IMG/VR virus record: IMGVR_UViG_3300025128_000196
Span: 1 to 31,565 of that record
DNA: 31,565 nucleotides
Reading direction: 5' to 3' (one strand)
Origin: a virus
The notes beneath the pieces were generated by a model that made no database searches, had not been told where the DNA came from, and was given only the letters and a program-made list of their open reading frames with translations. The position numbers and the translations under genes are program-made. Of this stretch, positions 5,289 through 15,336 are shown piece after piece (positions within the stretch are counted from its first letter, which is position 1; each line of letters opens with the position of its first letter).

Positions 5289-8200
5289 TTATTTTATAAG
5301 CGTAAATTTTTTCTTTTTTTGTTTAGGTTTTATTTGCCATTCTGGCCAACCTAACATCATGGCAACTCTTTGCCAAACTTCAGCGTCTTCACCCATAGCA
5401 GCTGCTATATTATTAGTTTTAGTAAATAATCTATCTAATGGTACGTTAGTTGTTGCAGAGACAACTTTAGAAGCAGCTTCATAAGCTGGATTATCTATAG
5501 CAAAGCCCTTGTCAATCATATCATCTCCGTATTTATCCACCATGTAGCCTGCGGCTTTTAGTTTAGATACTTTAGAATCTATTGGTGGGGAAAAATCTAA
5601 CAACTTCCAAGCAGAATCTACATATTCAGGTCTTTTTCTTTTAGATCTTTCATATACATCTAGTAGTAAGTTTTTAGCAGTGGCTACAGCGGCTCCACCA
5701 TAACCTAAACCTCTTAATAGTGAGTCAACCATACCATTAGCTATACCAACATATTTCTTTTCTCTTTGTGCTGTTTCTTCATCATCATCTCCAAAGCCTA
5801 CTGCAAATAAAGCTTGTTGTAATACATTGAATATAAGGTTTTGCATAGCTCCATAATATATAATTTTAGATATATTATTCTTCCAATCACCTCTTTTATT
5901 CTTAAGGTCACTTGCGGCTTTCTTAATTATCCTAGCATATTGAGAAGGCGTATTAGCAAATGCTAATATAACTCTACCAACGTTACTTGCTTGTTGTTGT
6001 GATATTCTATCGGGTCTACTTGATTGTTGAGACTCTTCAGCTATTTCCCTAAAATCTCTAAATGCTTGTTCTTCAGCTTCTTTCTGAGGCATACCATCTT
6101 TAATTAAAGCATTTATTCTATTTCTATAATAAGTAGCACCACCAGAAGCAATAGCAAAGCTATCAGCTATTTGTGTAGGTAAAAATCCTTTTTGCAGTAA
6201 ATAATTTAAAGCAGCTTTAGCTTTATTTTTACTTGTAGCCGCAGCATCTGCTATTTCAGATTCAGATATATTAAGTTTTAACCCTTGTCTTCTATCTTTT
6301 AAAAAGTCTGAGTTCATTAATTTTGTAAAATCTTTCCAATATTGTTTTTGATTAGCAAAAGCTTTACCAGCTTTATAAATATTATTATCACTCCAGTTTA
6401 TAAAGTTTATAGAAGATATTGTCTGAAGTACAGCTGATCTAGTGTTAAAGAACATTATAGCTCCAATAGATCCGTTAATATAGTCTAATACTTGATTACC
6501 TATTCTACTTTCACTAAACAATCTATTTTTCCCAGTTTTCATTCTTGATAAAACATTTTCCATAGCTTCCCTATACTTAGGACCATATATGGCTTCCATC
6601 TTGTTTAAATTTTCTTTTGAAAATATTATATCAGCATTTGTTTGCCACTCTTCTAAATATTTAGCACGCTTTACAGTGTTTAAACCATTAATAAGATCAG
6701 TTGTTATTGTACCAACTAACCAAGAATCTTGTGGAGCTGGATAACCATCTGATTTATTTATAGCTTGCAATTGATCTGCAAATACTTTTAGCTTAGGGTT
6801 TTTGTCAATAACTTCAGTTAAATCTTTTAAATCTCTTTTTGATATACCTGGTATTTCTAAACCTTGCTTGTTCCAAAGATAAACTCTTACAGCTTGTTCA
6901 TTTGTAAATCCATCAATAGCTTCTTTACGTAAGTCTTTAGGTACTTCAAGTTCTTTTTTAAGAGCCTTAAAATCGTTCATTAAATTAACCCTATCTCTTG
7001 ATAAGTTTTCATAGGCTCTTGCAAAAGGATTTAATAATCTTTCTTTATACCAAGCCATTTGTTGATCACCTAATTTACCTTTAGCCAATGTTGGGTATAA
7101 TAAACCTACAAAATCCTCAGCTGATGGTGGAATAAAGAATTTAAACTTACCTTTATTAGCTCCAACTGTTTTAGCTCTAGCATCTGAATAAACTTTTTCA
7201 GCACCAATACCAGTTTTGTTTTCTAATATTTTATTAAAGTCAGAGTTTAAATCTTTTGATAAAGAAAATTTAGCTTGTTGTACTTTAGATTTAACATCGA
7301 TAACAGACATTACATCTTTAACTGCTTTAACATTTTGATATGCGTCATCAGCAAAGTAGAAGTCATTATAACCTTCAGCTGCTTTATCTACCATCCAATT
7401 AGCTTTAGCTTCAGCATTTGATTTACCTAACCCTGTTATATTTTCTAATGGTATATTTAATCCTTGACTATCTAAAAACTCTTTAATAGCTACATCAGCT
7501 TCAGGTGCTCTTGCTGTTAATACAAACACATCTTCAGTGCCTCTTGCAGCTTGTATTTTTTTAGCTATATCTAAAAGTGGACCAGGTTTACCTTTAGTTA
7601 CTTTATCAAATTCAGTAAAATCAAATACATAGCCTTGATCTAATAGTTCTTTACCTTTAGTAGCAAATTCTTCAGCAGTTAAACTACCTTCAGTTCCATC
7701 AGGCGCTGTAAATAAAACATTAGATTTAGTAGTTGCTAAAGTGTCATCAAAGTCAAATACTCTAATTTTTTTAACTTTAGCATTAACATCTCTAGCTATA
7801 TTTAAAGCCTCATCTATACTAGAAGCTTTACTTAGTAAATCTTCAATGTTTAAATTATCTTCTACATCTAAAACTTTAGAATCTTTAAGAGTTTTATTAG
7901 TACTTTTACTGGCTTTTAATTGGCTTGGCGCTATTTTTAAGTATTGATCTAATTGCTTTTTAGCTTCTTTAATATCTAAATCTTCTAATATTACTTGTTC
8001 AACTAGGTTATTTTGAAAAGCTGAAACATTTTGTATAGAACTAAATTTATTATCTATACCTAGTCCAAATTCTTCTATTATAGATTTACCGGTTACAACA
8101 TTTTTTATAGTATTTAAATTAATACCAGCCATTGCCATCCTTATAATAGGATCTGTAGTTATATTAGTTCCATTTGGTAAAGTCGCTGCGTAGTCTATAT

Positions 8201-11200
8201 CTAACTTTGAATCATCTTTTTTAGATAATACTGTTTGGTGAAAGTTTTTTCTAACTTCTTTCATTATAGGTTTAGCAGCATTATTTTTTATAGCCCACAA
8301 CAAGTTAGCACCAATTACAGAGGCTGGAGGATTATGCTCTTCTCTATATTTTTTTATACCATCTTTCTTGTCTCCGTACTCAAAAACGTCAGACATGTAT
8401 TTAAAAGGTGCAGCTGTTTTTATAAGACCACTAGTTGCTTGATAACTTTGTATTATAATCATACCAGCTATATCCATAGACATTCTATCTTGAACTGCTT
8501 GAGCAAGTTTATTAACAACGTGATCTAAAATTTCCATATTTAAATCACTTTGCCTCTTTTTATTATCTAAAAAACTTTTTGTTATTTTACCGTCTTTTGG
8601 TAATTTTATTTGTTTAAAAGTGCCTTCAAATGGAGATTTTTCAACATTTTTAACTAACTTTTTGTAAGCAGGGTCTTTTGTACTATAGTATAATCTACCT
8701 GGCTTAGCTACATAATCATCAAACTCTGCTACTTGTTTTTTATTTACTCTAGTAAATTTTCCATCTTTTTTCTGCTCAAATAAAATATATTCACCATTAG
8801 TTCTTTTAATCCACTTTTTACTAGCTTTAGGATCTCTTACAAATTTTCCATCCTTAAAATCTCCATAAAAAGTTTGCCTACCACCACTACCCATCATACC
8901 AGCAGCGACTATAGACATATCTAAGTATTTAGAAGCTTTTAACATTAACTCCTGAAGCTTTGGTCTAGTAGATTCATTTATAGCTTCAGATTTAAATCCT
9001 AAATATTTAGCTATAGCTTTTTTATCTCTTAATAAAGCTAGTTCATTTAATTTATTTTGTATAGGTTTAGTAGATAAACTAAACATAGCAGTTGGTGTGC
9101 CGCTTTTAATATCTTGCAAAGCAGGTTCAGGCATACCTTCTTTTTGTAATTGCTCTCTAACAGTTTGATTAGTTATAGCTTTACCAGTTTGATTAGCTAA
9201 AGCAATTATTCTAGCAGATATATTCCTATCATCTCTAGTTGGTTTACCATCTACAAAACCAAATACCTCTAAAAATTCTTTATCTGTAATATTAGGTTTT
9301 TTTATTTGTACGTTTAATCCAGCACCTGTTTTAGCTCTTACACTACGTTTATTATAAAATTTATCAAGTAATACTTTAGGAACACCAGTAGATTTAAAAT
9401 CTTTGTTATAGCCATCAGGTAACAAAGCTTTTAATAAATCAATATTATTTTTTATATATCTTTGAGCGTTAGCTATTTCACCTTTAGTTAAGTTGGCATT
9501 ATTTAATATTTTATTAGGTGATATACCAAATGCTTCACCAATAGTTTCATTAGCTAAGTTTTTAAGAGTTTTGTAATTAACTTTAGATAAGTCAACATCT
9601 TTTACTTTTTCACTAACTTCTTTTATAGCTTTATCTTCTAAGTTTAATCTTTTTGCTACTTTAATCTTTCTCTCTGCTTGTCTTATTTCTTTTTCAGTCC
9701 TATCATCAGTTGTAGTTTCTGAGTCATCTACAAGTTGTCTAGCTTGCTCTGAGTCAATACTAGTTGTCTCTGCTTGCTCACCTATTTGTTCATCATAAAA
9801 TGCCTGACGTTTAGGTCTTATATTAGAATTAACCCAAGTAGAAAACTCTGTAGATCCATCATATCTTTTTAATATACTATCAAATTCTTTATTAACAAAT
9901 GATATAGCTTCTTCTGGAGCAATAGTACCTTTAGATATATCATAGCCTAAAGCTTTTAAAGCTACATTATCATATTGCTTTATTAATTCTTCTACATCTG
10001 TGTTAGCAGGATCTTTTTTATATTGTTTAGCTAAGTCGGTTACTTCAGATTTAGAAAACTTAAGTATAGTTTCATCAACTCCTTTTTCAGCTACATCTTT
10101 AACTCTGTCTTTTAATCTTTCACTTACAACAACTCCTTCTTTAGCTGCTTTAACTTGAGCTTTAGTAAACTTACCTTTACTTATAGATTTATTATAATCT
10201 TTTATAAAGTTATATACATCTTTACTGTCGTTAAAATCTATATTACTAAAACCAGCGTTTTGTAATATACGTCTAACAAAATCTTTTAATTTAGTAAATA
10301 CTCCTTCTTCAAATTTAATATCACCAGTGGCTATTGCTTCAGAAAACAATGTTAATACTTCTTCGGCTTTAGTAGCTTCGTTAATGTCAGGATCTGCTTT
10401 ATATTGTTCTATTCTAGCGGCAAGATCTGAGTTTTTAAAGTCTTCAGTGTTAATATTACTTAATTGCATTTTAATAGCATTAGCTAAAGCAAAAGCGCTT
10501 TCGTCGCCTTTATTAAGTGTATTAAATAAAACACCATGTAATATTTCATGAGCGGCTGTAGTTACAGCACCTTCTTTAGAAGCTACATCTTTATTAATAA
10601 TAATAGTTTTACCATCAGGCATTATAAAACCTCTTTGCTTGCCAGCTTGTTTAGCTTTAGAAGCCGCTATGTTAGTATTTTCTTTAAGATAATTTTCTAC
10701 ATCGGCTTCGGTATCTAGCTCTATTACATTTAAATCAATATCAGCTTTTTCTACAGCTTTAACAGCTGCTCTAGTAGCTGTTTCTACAGATTGTATATTA
10801 CCAAGTTCTGTATTAATTTCTCTAATTCTTTCTTTAGCTGGACCAGTGAAAGCTTCATCTTCTTTATTTACCTCATCTTGTAATTTTTGTCTTTCAAGTA
10901 TTAAATCAAAAGATTTTTGCTTAGCTTTTGTTCCAAACTTCTTAGGTATTTTTAACCCTGCGTTTCTAGTGTTAGCTAAAGATTCTATTTCTAATTGTTT
11001 TTCTTCAGCTGTTATTTCGCCATTTTTAAACTTATTATCTATGTTTTTTTGAGCTGCTGAAAAGAACTTGTCAGCCTCTGCTAATTGAATATTAGATGTT
11101 AAATCAAATTTAGTAGCTACATCTCTAGCAGAGCTTTTAAGCTCAACTAAACTTTGTCTAGCAACATTTCCAGCAAAAGGCATAAAGAAACCAGCTATCA

Positions 11201-13007
11201 TACCCATTTCACCTTCCTTGTTTATTTGATCAATGTCTATGAATTTAAACATATCAGTTGCACCACCTGTTTGAGTACCTATAGAAACTTGATTTAAAAA
11301 AGACTGAGCACTTTCTGTAAGTCTTTCTGTAAAACCTGCTTCAGTCATATCTAATCCTTTTCTTACAGCGTTGTTTGCAAACTTTTTTATTTCACCTTTA
11401 TAAAGTGATCCGACACCACCAGCTGTATTTTTACCAAGTTTAGTAAAAGTAGAGTTTAATACTTTTTTAGCTCCAAATCTTTCTGCTGCAGTTTGTACAG
11501 CAGCAAAAGCTGCGGCATTAGCTTGGCTAGCGTATTTACCTTCTTCTAAAGCTTTTATATAATCTTCTCTATTTGGCTCTCTACCTAGTTCATCTCTTAG
11601 TCCATCTGTTAAGGCACCCCAGTAGTTTTCAGCATACATAGGCGTAAACATGGCTGCAGTAGATATACCTGCTGTAATAGGCCCACCAAAAACAGAAAGA
11701 CCACCAACAATTAATTGAGGTGCTTGCTCTGCTATTATAGATGGAGCAGCTTTAGCAGCATTTAAAGCATACTCAAAACCAAAACCTTCTGGATCTGGTG
11801 ATTCAGTAAATAAAGCAAGATAATCATCTGTTGCTTTTATTTTATCTAAACCTTCTACTATGTTTTCAGTAAGATTTTCTTTTTTACTTTTTAATTCCTC
11901 TAATCTATCTTTTACTTTAACTTTTTCTACTGTAAAAGTAGGACGACCTGATATTCCAACCTCTTGTTTTCTTACACTTATTTCGTCATCTAAACCTATA
12001 GATTTATTTTCTATTTTAGTTTCAAGATCTTTTAATTCTTCATCACTTTTTTGAAAAGCCAATTGCTCTCCACTTAACATTGTTTTATCAATAGCACTTT
12101 TAAAGGAATTAATACCTTTATAAGCCATTTCTTTAACACCTCCAGGGCTCCAAAAACTTGACTCATCTATACCTCTTAAAAACTCATCATTATATCTTCC
12201 CCATTCCTTATTCAACTCTCCAGCTACATCAGCTCCAACAACCTCTAAGTCTTTTATTATTTTATTAAAAGCAGGACTTTTTTCTAACTCACCGTAAACT
12301 TCTGCTTTATAAAAGTCATTAAATTCTTTTTTAGCTTTAGCAACTCCCTCGGGAGTAGTTAAATCAGCTTTGTTTTGTATTTCTAAAGCCTTCTCTTCAA
12401 GAATATCTTTTTTATTAAACTGCTGTATTTCAACTAAAGCTTTAATTCCTTCATCATCTCTTATTGTTTTACCAATAGACTCGTTTATAGCATTTGTTAA
12501 ATCTTCTTTAGTTTTAAACTCTTTAATACTTTCAGGCATATTATCTGCCATTTTCTTTTTAACCTCTGGTCTAGGTACATAAACAGCTTCATCTCCAGTT
12601 CCGCTTTCTAGTATTAAATAACTAGGTTTTAAAACGCTTGATATTTGCTCGTCTTTTTGTTCTTTACTTAAATTTGGGTCTTTAGTTATATTTATAACTT
12701 TATCTTTATATTCTTTTGTTTGAACTTCTAGTGGTCTGTCGTCTTGATCTTGTAGAGATTGTATAACTTCATTTAGATAAACTCTATTACCACCAACCAT
12801 TATAGACGCTTGTGGCTTGGTAATAGGAGCGGCTATAGAAACATCTTCAGAAACTAATTCCGCGTCTTCTACGGCTGGAGCTTTTGTAGTCTCAGTAATT
12901 GTTTCTATTTTTTCTGGAACATAATTTCTTATAACTAAAGCAATATTCTCTTCGCTTTCACCAGCGTTGATCATATTTTGAACTATTCTTTCTAATTCTT
13001 CATTCAT
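5289..13007 (-). CDS. Giant multidomain (polyvalent-type) virion protein with HExxH peptidase and HAD phosphatase domains
   Basis: At 2572 aa this is the largest and last gene of the structural block, and is probably carried in the virion and ejected. The visible layout is as follows. Residues 1-400 are charged and helical. A hydrophobic Gly/Ala-rich stretch lies at about 418-455. A zinc-peptidase motif, HEILH at 820-824, has E882/E883 as possible third ligand. A sigma-region-2-like segment lies around 990-1070 with FSTW ending at Trp1058. A HAD domain (about 1745-1905) has DFDDT at 1752-1756, Thr1831 in FVLTAR, and the acidic pair D1887-D1888 in YFADDAY. From about 1957 (FIPPSAEDF) to 2480 runs a region resembling large polyvalent protein-associated domains such as LPD38, with hydrophobic helices near 2382-2412. 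Three F-S-x-S linkers (F984, F1309, F1914) separate the parts. It starts one base inside the stop of the upstream gene (TAATG). Processing, activity and host targets are inference. Confidence 0.85.
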   Translation of the reverse strand: MNEELERIVQNMINAGESEENIALVIRNYVPEKIETITETTKAPAVEDAELVSEDVSIAAPITKPQASIMVGGNRVYLNEVIQSLQDQDDRPLEVQTKEYKDKVINITKDPNLSKEQKDEQISSVLKPSYLILESGTGDEAVYVPRPEVKKKMADNMPESIKEFKTKEDLTNAINESIGKTIRDDEGIKALVEIQQFNKKDILEEKALEIQNKADLTTPEGVAKAKKEFNDFYKAEVYGELEKSPAFNKIIKDLEVVGADVAGELNKEWGRYNDEFLRGIDESSFWSPGGVKEMAYKGINSFKSAIDKTMLSGEQLAFQKSDEELKDLETKIENKSIGLDDEISVRKQEVGISGRPTFTVEKVKVKDRLEELKSKKENLTENIVEGLDKIKATDDYLALFTESPDPEGFGFEYALNAAKAAPSIIAEQAPQLIVGGLSVFGGPITAGISTAAMFTPMYAENYWGALTDGLRDELGREPNREDYIKALEEGKYASQANAAAFAAVQTAAERFGAKKVLNSTFTKLGKNTAGGVGSLYKGEIKKFANNAVRKGLDMTEAGFTERLTESAQSFLNQVSIGTQTGGATDMFKFIDIDQINKEGEMGMIAGFFMPFAGNVARQSLVELKSSARDVATKFDLTSNIQLAEADKFFSAAQKNIDNKFKNGEITAEEKQLEIESLANTRNAGLKIPKKFGTKAKQKSFDLILERQKLQDEVNKEDEAFTGPAKERIREINTELGNIQSVETATRAAVKAVEKADIDLNVIELDTEADVENYLKENTNIAASKAKQAGKQRGFIMPDGKTIIINKDVASKEGAVTTAAHEILHGVLFNTLNKGDESAFALANAIKMQLSNINTEDFKNSDLAARIEQYKADPDINEATKAEEVLTLFSEAIATGDIKFEEGVFTKLKDFVRRILQNAGFSNIDFNDSKDVYNFIKDYNKSISKGKFTKAQVKAAKEGVVVSERLKDRVKDVAEKGVDETILKFSKSEVTDLAKQYKKDPANTDVEELIKQYDNVALKALGYDISKGTIAPEEAISFVNKEFDSILKRYDGSTEFSTWVNSNIRPKRQAFYDEQIGEQAETTSIDSEQARQLVDDSETTTDDRTEKEIRQAERKIKVAKRLNLEDKAIKEVSEKVKDVDLSKVNYKTLKNLANETIGEAFGISPNKILNNANLTKGEIANAQRYIKNNIDLLKALLPDGYNKDFKSTGVPKVLLDKFYNKRSVRAKTGAGLNVQIKKPNITDKEFLEVFGFVDGKPTRDDRNISARIIALANQTGKAITNQTVREQLQKEGMPEPALQDIKSGTPTAMFSLSTKPIQNKLNELALLRDKKAIAKYLGFKSEAINESTRPKLQELMLKASKYLDMSIVAAGMMGSGGRQTFYGDFKDGKFVRDPKASKKWIKRTNGEYILFEQKKDGKFTRVNKKQVAEFDDYVAKPGRLYYSTKDPAYKKLVKNVEKSPFEGTFKQIKLPKDGKITKSFLDNKKRQSDLNMEILDHVVNKLAQAVQDRMSMDIAGMIIIQSYQATSGLIKTAAPFKYMSDVFEYGDKKDGIKKYREEHNPPASVIGANLLWAIKNNAAKPIMKEVRKNFHQTVLSKKDDSKLDIDYAATLPNGTNITTDPIIRMAMAGINLNTIKNVVTGKSIIEEFGLGIDNKFSSIQNVSAFQNNLVEQVILEDLDIKEAKKQLDQYLKIAPSQLKASKSTNKTLKDSKVLDVEDNLNIEDLLSKASSIDEALNIARDVNAKVKKIRVFDFDDTLATTKSNVLFTAPDGTEGSLTAEEFATKGKELLDQGYVFDFTEFDKVTKGKPGPLLDIAKKIQAARGTEDVFVLTARAPEADVAIKEFLDSQGLNIPLENITGLGKSNAEAKANWMVDKAAEGYNDFYFADDAYQNVKAVKDVMSVIDVKSKVQQAKFSLSKDLNSDFNKILENKTGIGAEKVYSDARAKTVGANKGKFKFFIPPSAEDFVGLLYPTLAKGKLGDQQMAWYKERLLNPFARAYENLSRDRVNLMNDFKALKKELEVPKDLRKEAIDGFTNEQAVRVYLWNKQGLEIPGISKRDLKDLTEVIDKNPKLKVFADQLQAINKSDGYPAPQDSWLVGTITTDLINGLNTVKRAKYLEEWQTNADIIFSKENLNKMEAIYGPKYREAMENVLSRMKTGKNRLFSESRIGNQVLDYINGSIGAIMFFNTRSAVLQTISSINFINWSDNNIYKAGKAFANQKQYWKDFTKLMNSDFLKDRRQGLKLNISESEIADAAATSKNKAKAALNYLLQKGFLPTQIADSFAIASGGATYYRNRINALIKDGMPQKEAEEQAFRDFREIAEESQQSSRPDRISQQQASNVGRVILAFANTPSQYARIIKKAASDLKNKRGDWKNNISKIIYYGAMQNLIFNVLQQALFAVGFGDDDEETAQREKKYVGIANGMVDSLLRGLGYGGAAVATAKNLLLDVYERSKRKRPEYVDSAWKLLDFSPPIDSKVSKLKAAGYMVDKYGDDMIDKGFAIDNPAYEAASKVVSATTNVPLDRLFTKTNNIAAAMGEDAEVWQRVAMMLGWPEWQIKPKQKKKKFTLIK

Positions 13008-14677
13008 TATTTAGAATATTTTTCTATTAAAGCCTGTGCAGTAGCTAATTGACTGTTGCTTGTGTTATCATCTTTAGATTCTACAAGTTTTATAAAATCA
13101 TCATAATCTGATCTATCATCTAATCTAAATTCTTCAATTACTCCATCATCCATTTCTACACTAATAGCATCAACTCCAAGACTTGCTTCTTTAAAAGTAA
13201 CATCAGGATATATCTTTTCTAATTTTTCAACAACATCGGTTTCATTACCATTAAATTCATCAAAACTTATTAAAGGATCTACATCAAAAGATTCTTCACC
13301 AACTATAAAATCACCTGTTTTTTCATTAATATATGTTTCAATTTTAGCTACATTGTAGTTTCTCGGCGTTTGCTTTAATAGTTTACGCTCAAGTTTTTCA
13401 ATATCTTTCCTGTTGTTTAAATTAAAAGTTTGAGGAAAAGCATTGCCAGTAGGTTCTCCACTTTTATCTAAGTCTTGAGTTACAAAAGTAATTTTATTAC
13501 CATCACGAGTTATTTTTCTAATATTTCTACCATCTAAATCAGTTCCTATATATGGGTCTTCACTTCCTTGTTTACCTTCTTTTAAGTCTTTTAAGTTACT
13601 TATAAGTTTATCTCCAAAACTTTTTTCTTCAGCTTTTATAGTTTCTGAAGTAGATTTTTGTTTCTGAGCTCGTTGTTTTTTTCTTTCAGGAATTGTAACT
13701 TCATCCGTAGCTATACCAACTGTCGTTAAATCTGGTAATCCTTTTCTTTGTTTAATTCTATCAATTTGGAAATTAATATACGCTTCTTTTTGCTTGTCAT
13801 TGTTTTCATCAAATACTCCAAGGCTTAACTTAACATCATTAGGAAGCCTTTGATAATTAGTTCTATTAAAGCTATCTAATAAACTTTTATCATTTTTAAG
13901 AGCATCTACTAAAAAAGCATTAGCATCTTCCATGCTTTTTATTTCTGTTTGTGTAATTTTTTCGCCGTTTAATGTTTTATTCTTAATTGTTTGTTCTAAA
14001 TTTTTATAATTATCAGCGTAGTTGTCAAATATTAAATCAAGCTTTTCAGTGTCATCTTCTAAATAATTTAAAAATGGTTTTTTTTCATTTAAATAAGCCC
14101 TACTATTTACTATAAAATCTTTACCACCTTCATCTTTCATTTTAAATACCCAAACGCCGTTAACTAATTCTGGTTTTATATTAGAACCACCTTTATTATA
14201 GTCTCTTATAAAATCAATTCTATTAGTATCTTGAGCTAATAAAGCTGCTCCAACTTGATCTAATTCTAATGACTCAGAATCTTCAAATTTTTGACCTTCA
14301 CTATTAAAAGCTGCCAAAAATAAACCAGCTTCTTTAGCTGCAACTTCTAACTCTCTTTTAGCTTTTAAGTAAGCAGAATTATCCTTACCAATAGAATCTA
14401 TACCTAACCTATAAACTTCTTCGTATTTATCTTGTAGAGTTGACTTTACTTGATCATCTATAGTTATTTCAGCGTATTCAGGAAATTCATTAACGCTAGA
14501 TGATAAACCTAATAAATCTTCATTAAGTTTATTCTGAAGTTTAATCCTATTTTTCTCTTCATTTTCTCTTAGCTCAGCTTGTTTAGCTAAAGACTTTTCA
14601 ATATCTTCAACGCCTTTAGTAAATTGACCAACGCTTGTATCTATTACCCTTCCTGGGTTGTAATATGTTCCTGCCAT
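13007..14677 (-). CDS. Probable internal virion protein (T7 gp15-like position)
   Basis: The protein is 556 aa. The N-terminus (MAGTYYNPGRVIDTS) is followed by a long charged coiled-coil-like region (about 25-115) and then a mixed alpha/beta acidic C-terminal half with FKEASLGVDAISVEMDDG. No catalytic motif is visible. It lies between a small Ala/Gln-rich protein and the giant protein, the place where podoviruses encode the middle component of the ejected internal complex. Its stop overlaps the start of the giant gene by one base, implying coupled synthesis. The assignment rests on position and composition, not on detected homology. Confidence 0.6.
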   Translation of the reverse strand: MAGTYYNPGRVIDTSVGQFTKGVEDIEKSLAKQAELRENEEKNRIKLQNKLNEDLLGLSSSVNEFPEYAEITIDDQVKSTLQDKYEEVYRLGIDSIGKDNSAYLKAKRELEVAAKEAGLFLAAFNSEGQKFEDSESLELDQVGAALLAQDTNRIDFIRDYNKGGSNIKPELVNGVWVFKMKDEGGKDFIVNSRAYLNEKKPFLNYLEDDTEKLDLIFDNYADNYKNLEQTIKNKTLNGEKITQTEIKSMEDANAFLVDALKNDKSLLDSFNRTNYQRLPNDVKLSLGVFDENNDKQKEAYINFQIDRIKQRKGLPDLTTVGIATDEVTIPERKKQRAQKQKSTSETIKAEEKSFGDKLISNLKDLKEGKQGSEDPYIGTDLDGRNIRKITRDGNKITFVTQDLDKSGEPTGNAFPQTFNLNNRKDIEKLERKLLKQTPRNYNVAKIETYINEKTGDFIVGEESFDVDPLISFDEFNGNETDVVEKLEKIYPDVTFKEASLGVDAISVEMDDGVIEEFRLDDRSDYDDFIKLVESKDDNTSNSQLATAQALIEKYSK

Positions 14678-14687
14678 AATTTATTAT

Positions 14688-15326
14688 TTAACTATAAGGT
14701 TTTGATCTTGGCGGGTTATAACCGTCGTCTCCACCAAAAACAGATCCAAGATCTTCAGTAGTTGCTAAAGTACCTAAAGCACTTGTAAAAGCGCCTAAAC
14801 CTTGCCCCCTTGATGCCATCTGTTGTGCTTGTGCGTTTTCTAGTAGAGCTTGAGCCCTATTTAATTGTCCCATTTCCCTTGTTTCTTGCTGTTCAAAAAC
14901 AAACTGCTTACCTAAAGCTTCCATTCTTTGTGCTTGTAATTCTCCTTGAGCTCTTAATTTCTCATTGTTTGCTTCTTGTGTTTCTAAAGTAGCAGAAACT
15001 CCTTGTTTAGATTTTAAAGCTGCTTGAGCTAAAGCAGTTGCTCCACCAGCTCCAGTTTGTCTTAAATTATCCAATGTGTTTGCTAAAGCTAAATCTGCTT
15101 GTTCTGCTTGCATTTCAGCTGCTTGTGTAGCAACACTTAAATTAGCATAAGGATTTGTTATATCTGCATATGGATTTATAATAGCTTGTCTAGATTCTTC
15201 TAAATTTTTTATTATTGTTTTTTGATCTTCAGCATCCCCTTTTGCTTTATTAGCTTGGAAAGCCGCAAACATACCAGCCACTGCTTTAGTACCTGCTATT
15301 GCTAATCCTATTTCTGATTCTGTCAT
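14688..15326 (-). CDS. Probable internal virion protein, Ala/Gln-rich (T7 gp14-like)
   Basis: This 212-aa protein has an N-terminal small-residue hydrophobic stretch (about 6-22, GLAIAGTKAVAGMFAAF), a tandem NPYA motif (INPYADI, TNPYANL), and then a long Ala/Gln/Glu-rich helical region (about 65-180). It ends with a Gly-rich tail. Length and composition match the T7 gp14 class (196 aa), which forms part of the channel that crosses the outer membrane during ejection. The gene lies 10 bases before the 556-aa gene. I recall close relatives in uncultured marine podoviruses but cannot verify this. Confidence 0.65.
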   Translation of the reverse strand: MTESEIGLAIAGTKAVAGMFAAFQANKAKGDAEDQKTIIKNLEESRQAIINPYADITNPYANLSVATQAAEMQAEQADLALANTLDNLRQTGAGGATALAQAALKSKQGVSATLETQEANNEKLRAQGELQAQRMEALGKQFVFEQQETREMGQLNRAQALLENAQAQQMASRGQGLGAFTSALGTLATTEDLGSVFGGDDGYNPPRSKPYS

Positions 15327-15336
15327 ATTTTAAATT

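Noticed and set aside
7735-7760. DFDDT motif read as the DxDxD catalytic motif of a virion RNA polymerase, as in crAss-like giant proteins
   Set aside because: The full HAD set (DxDxT, then T in VLTAR, then DD) is present with correct order and spacing, and no double-psi barrel sequence surrounds it.
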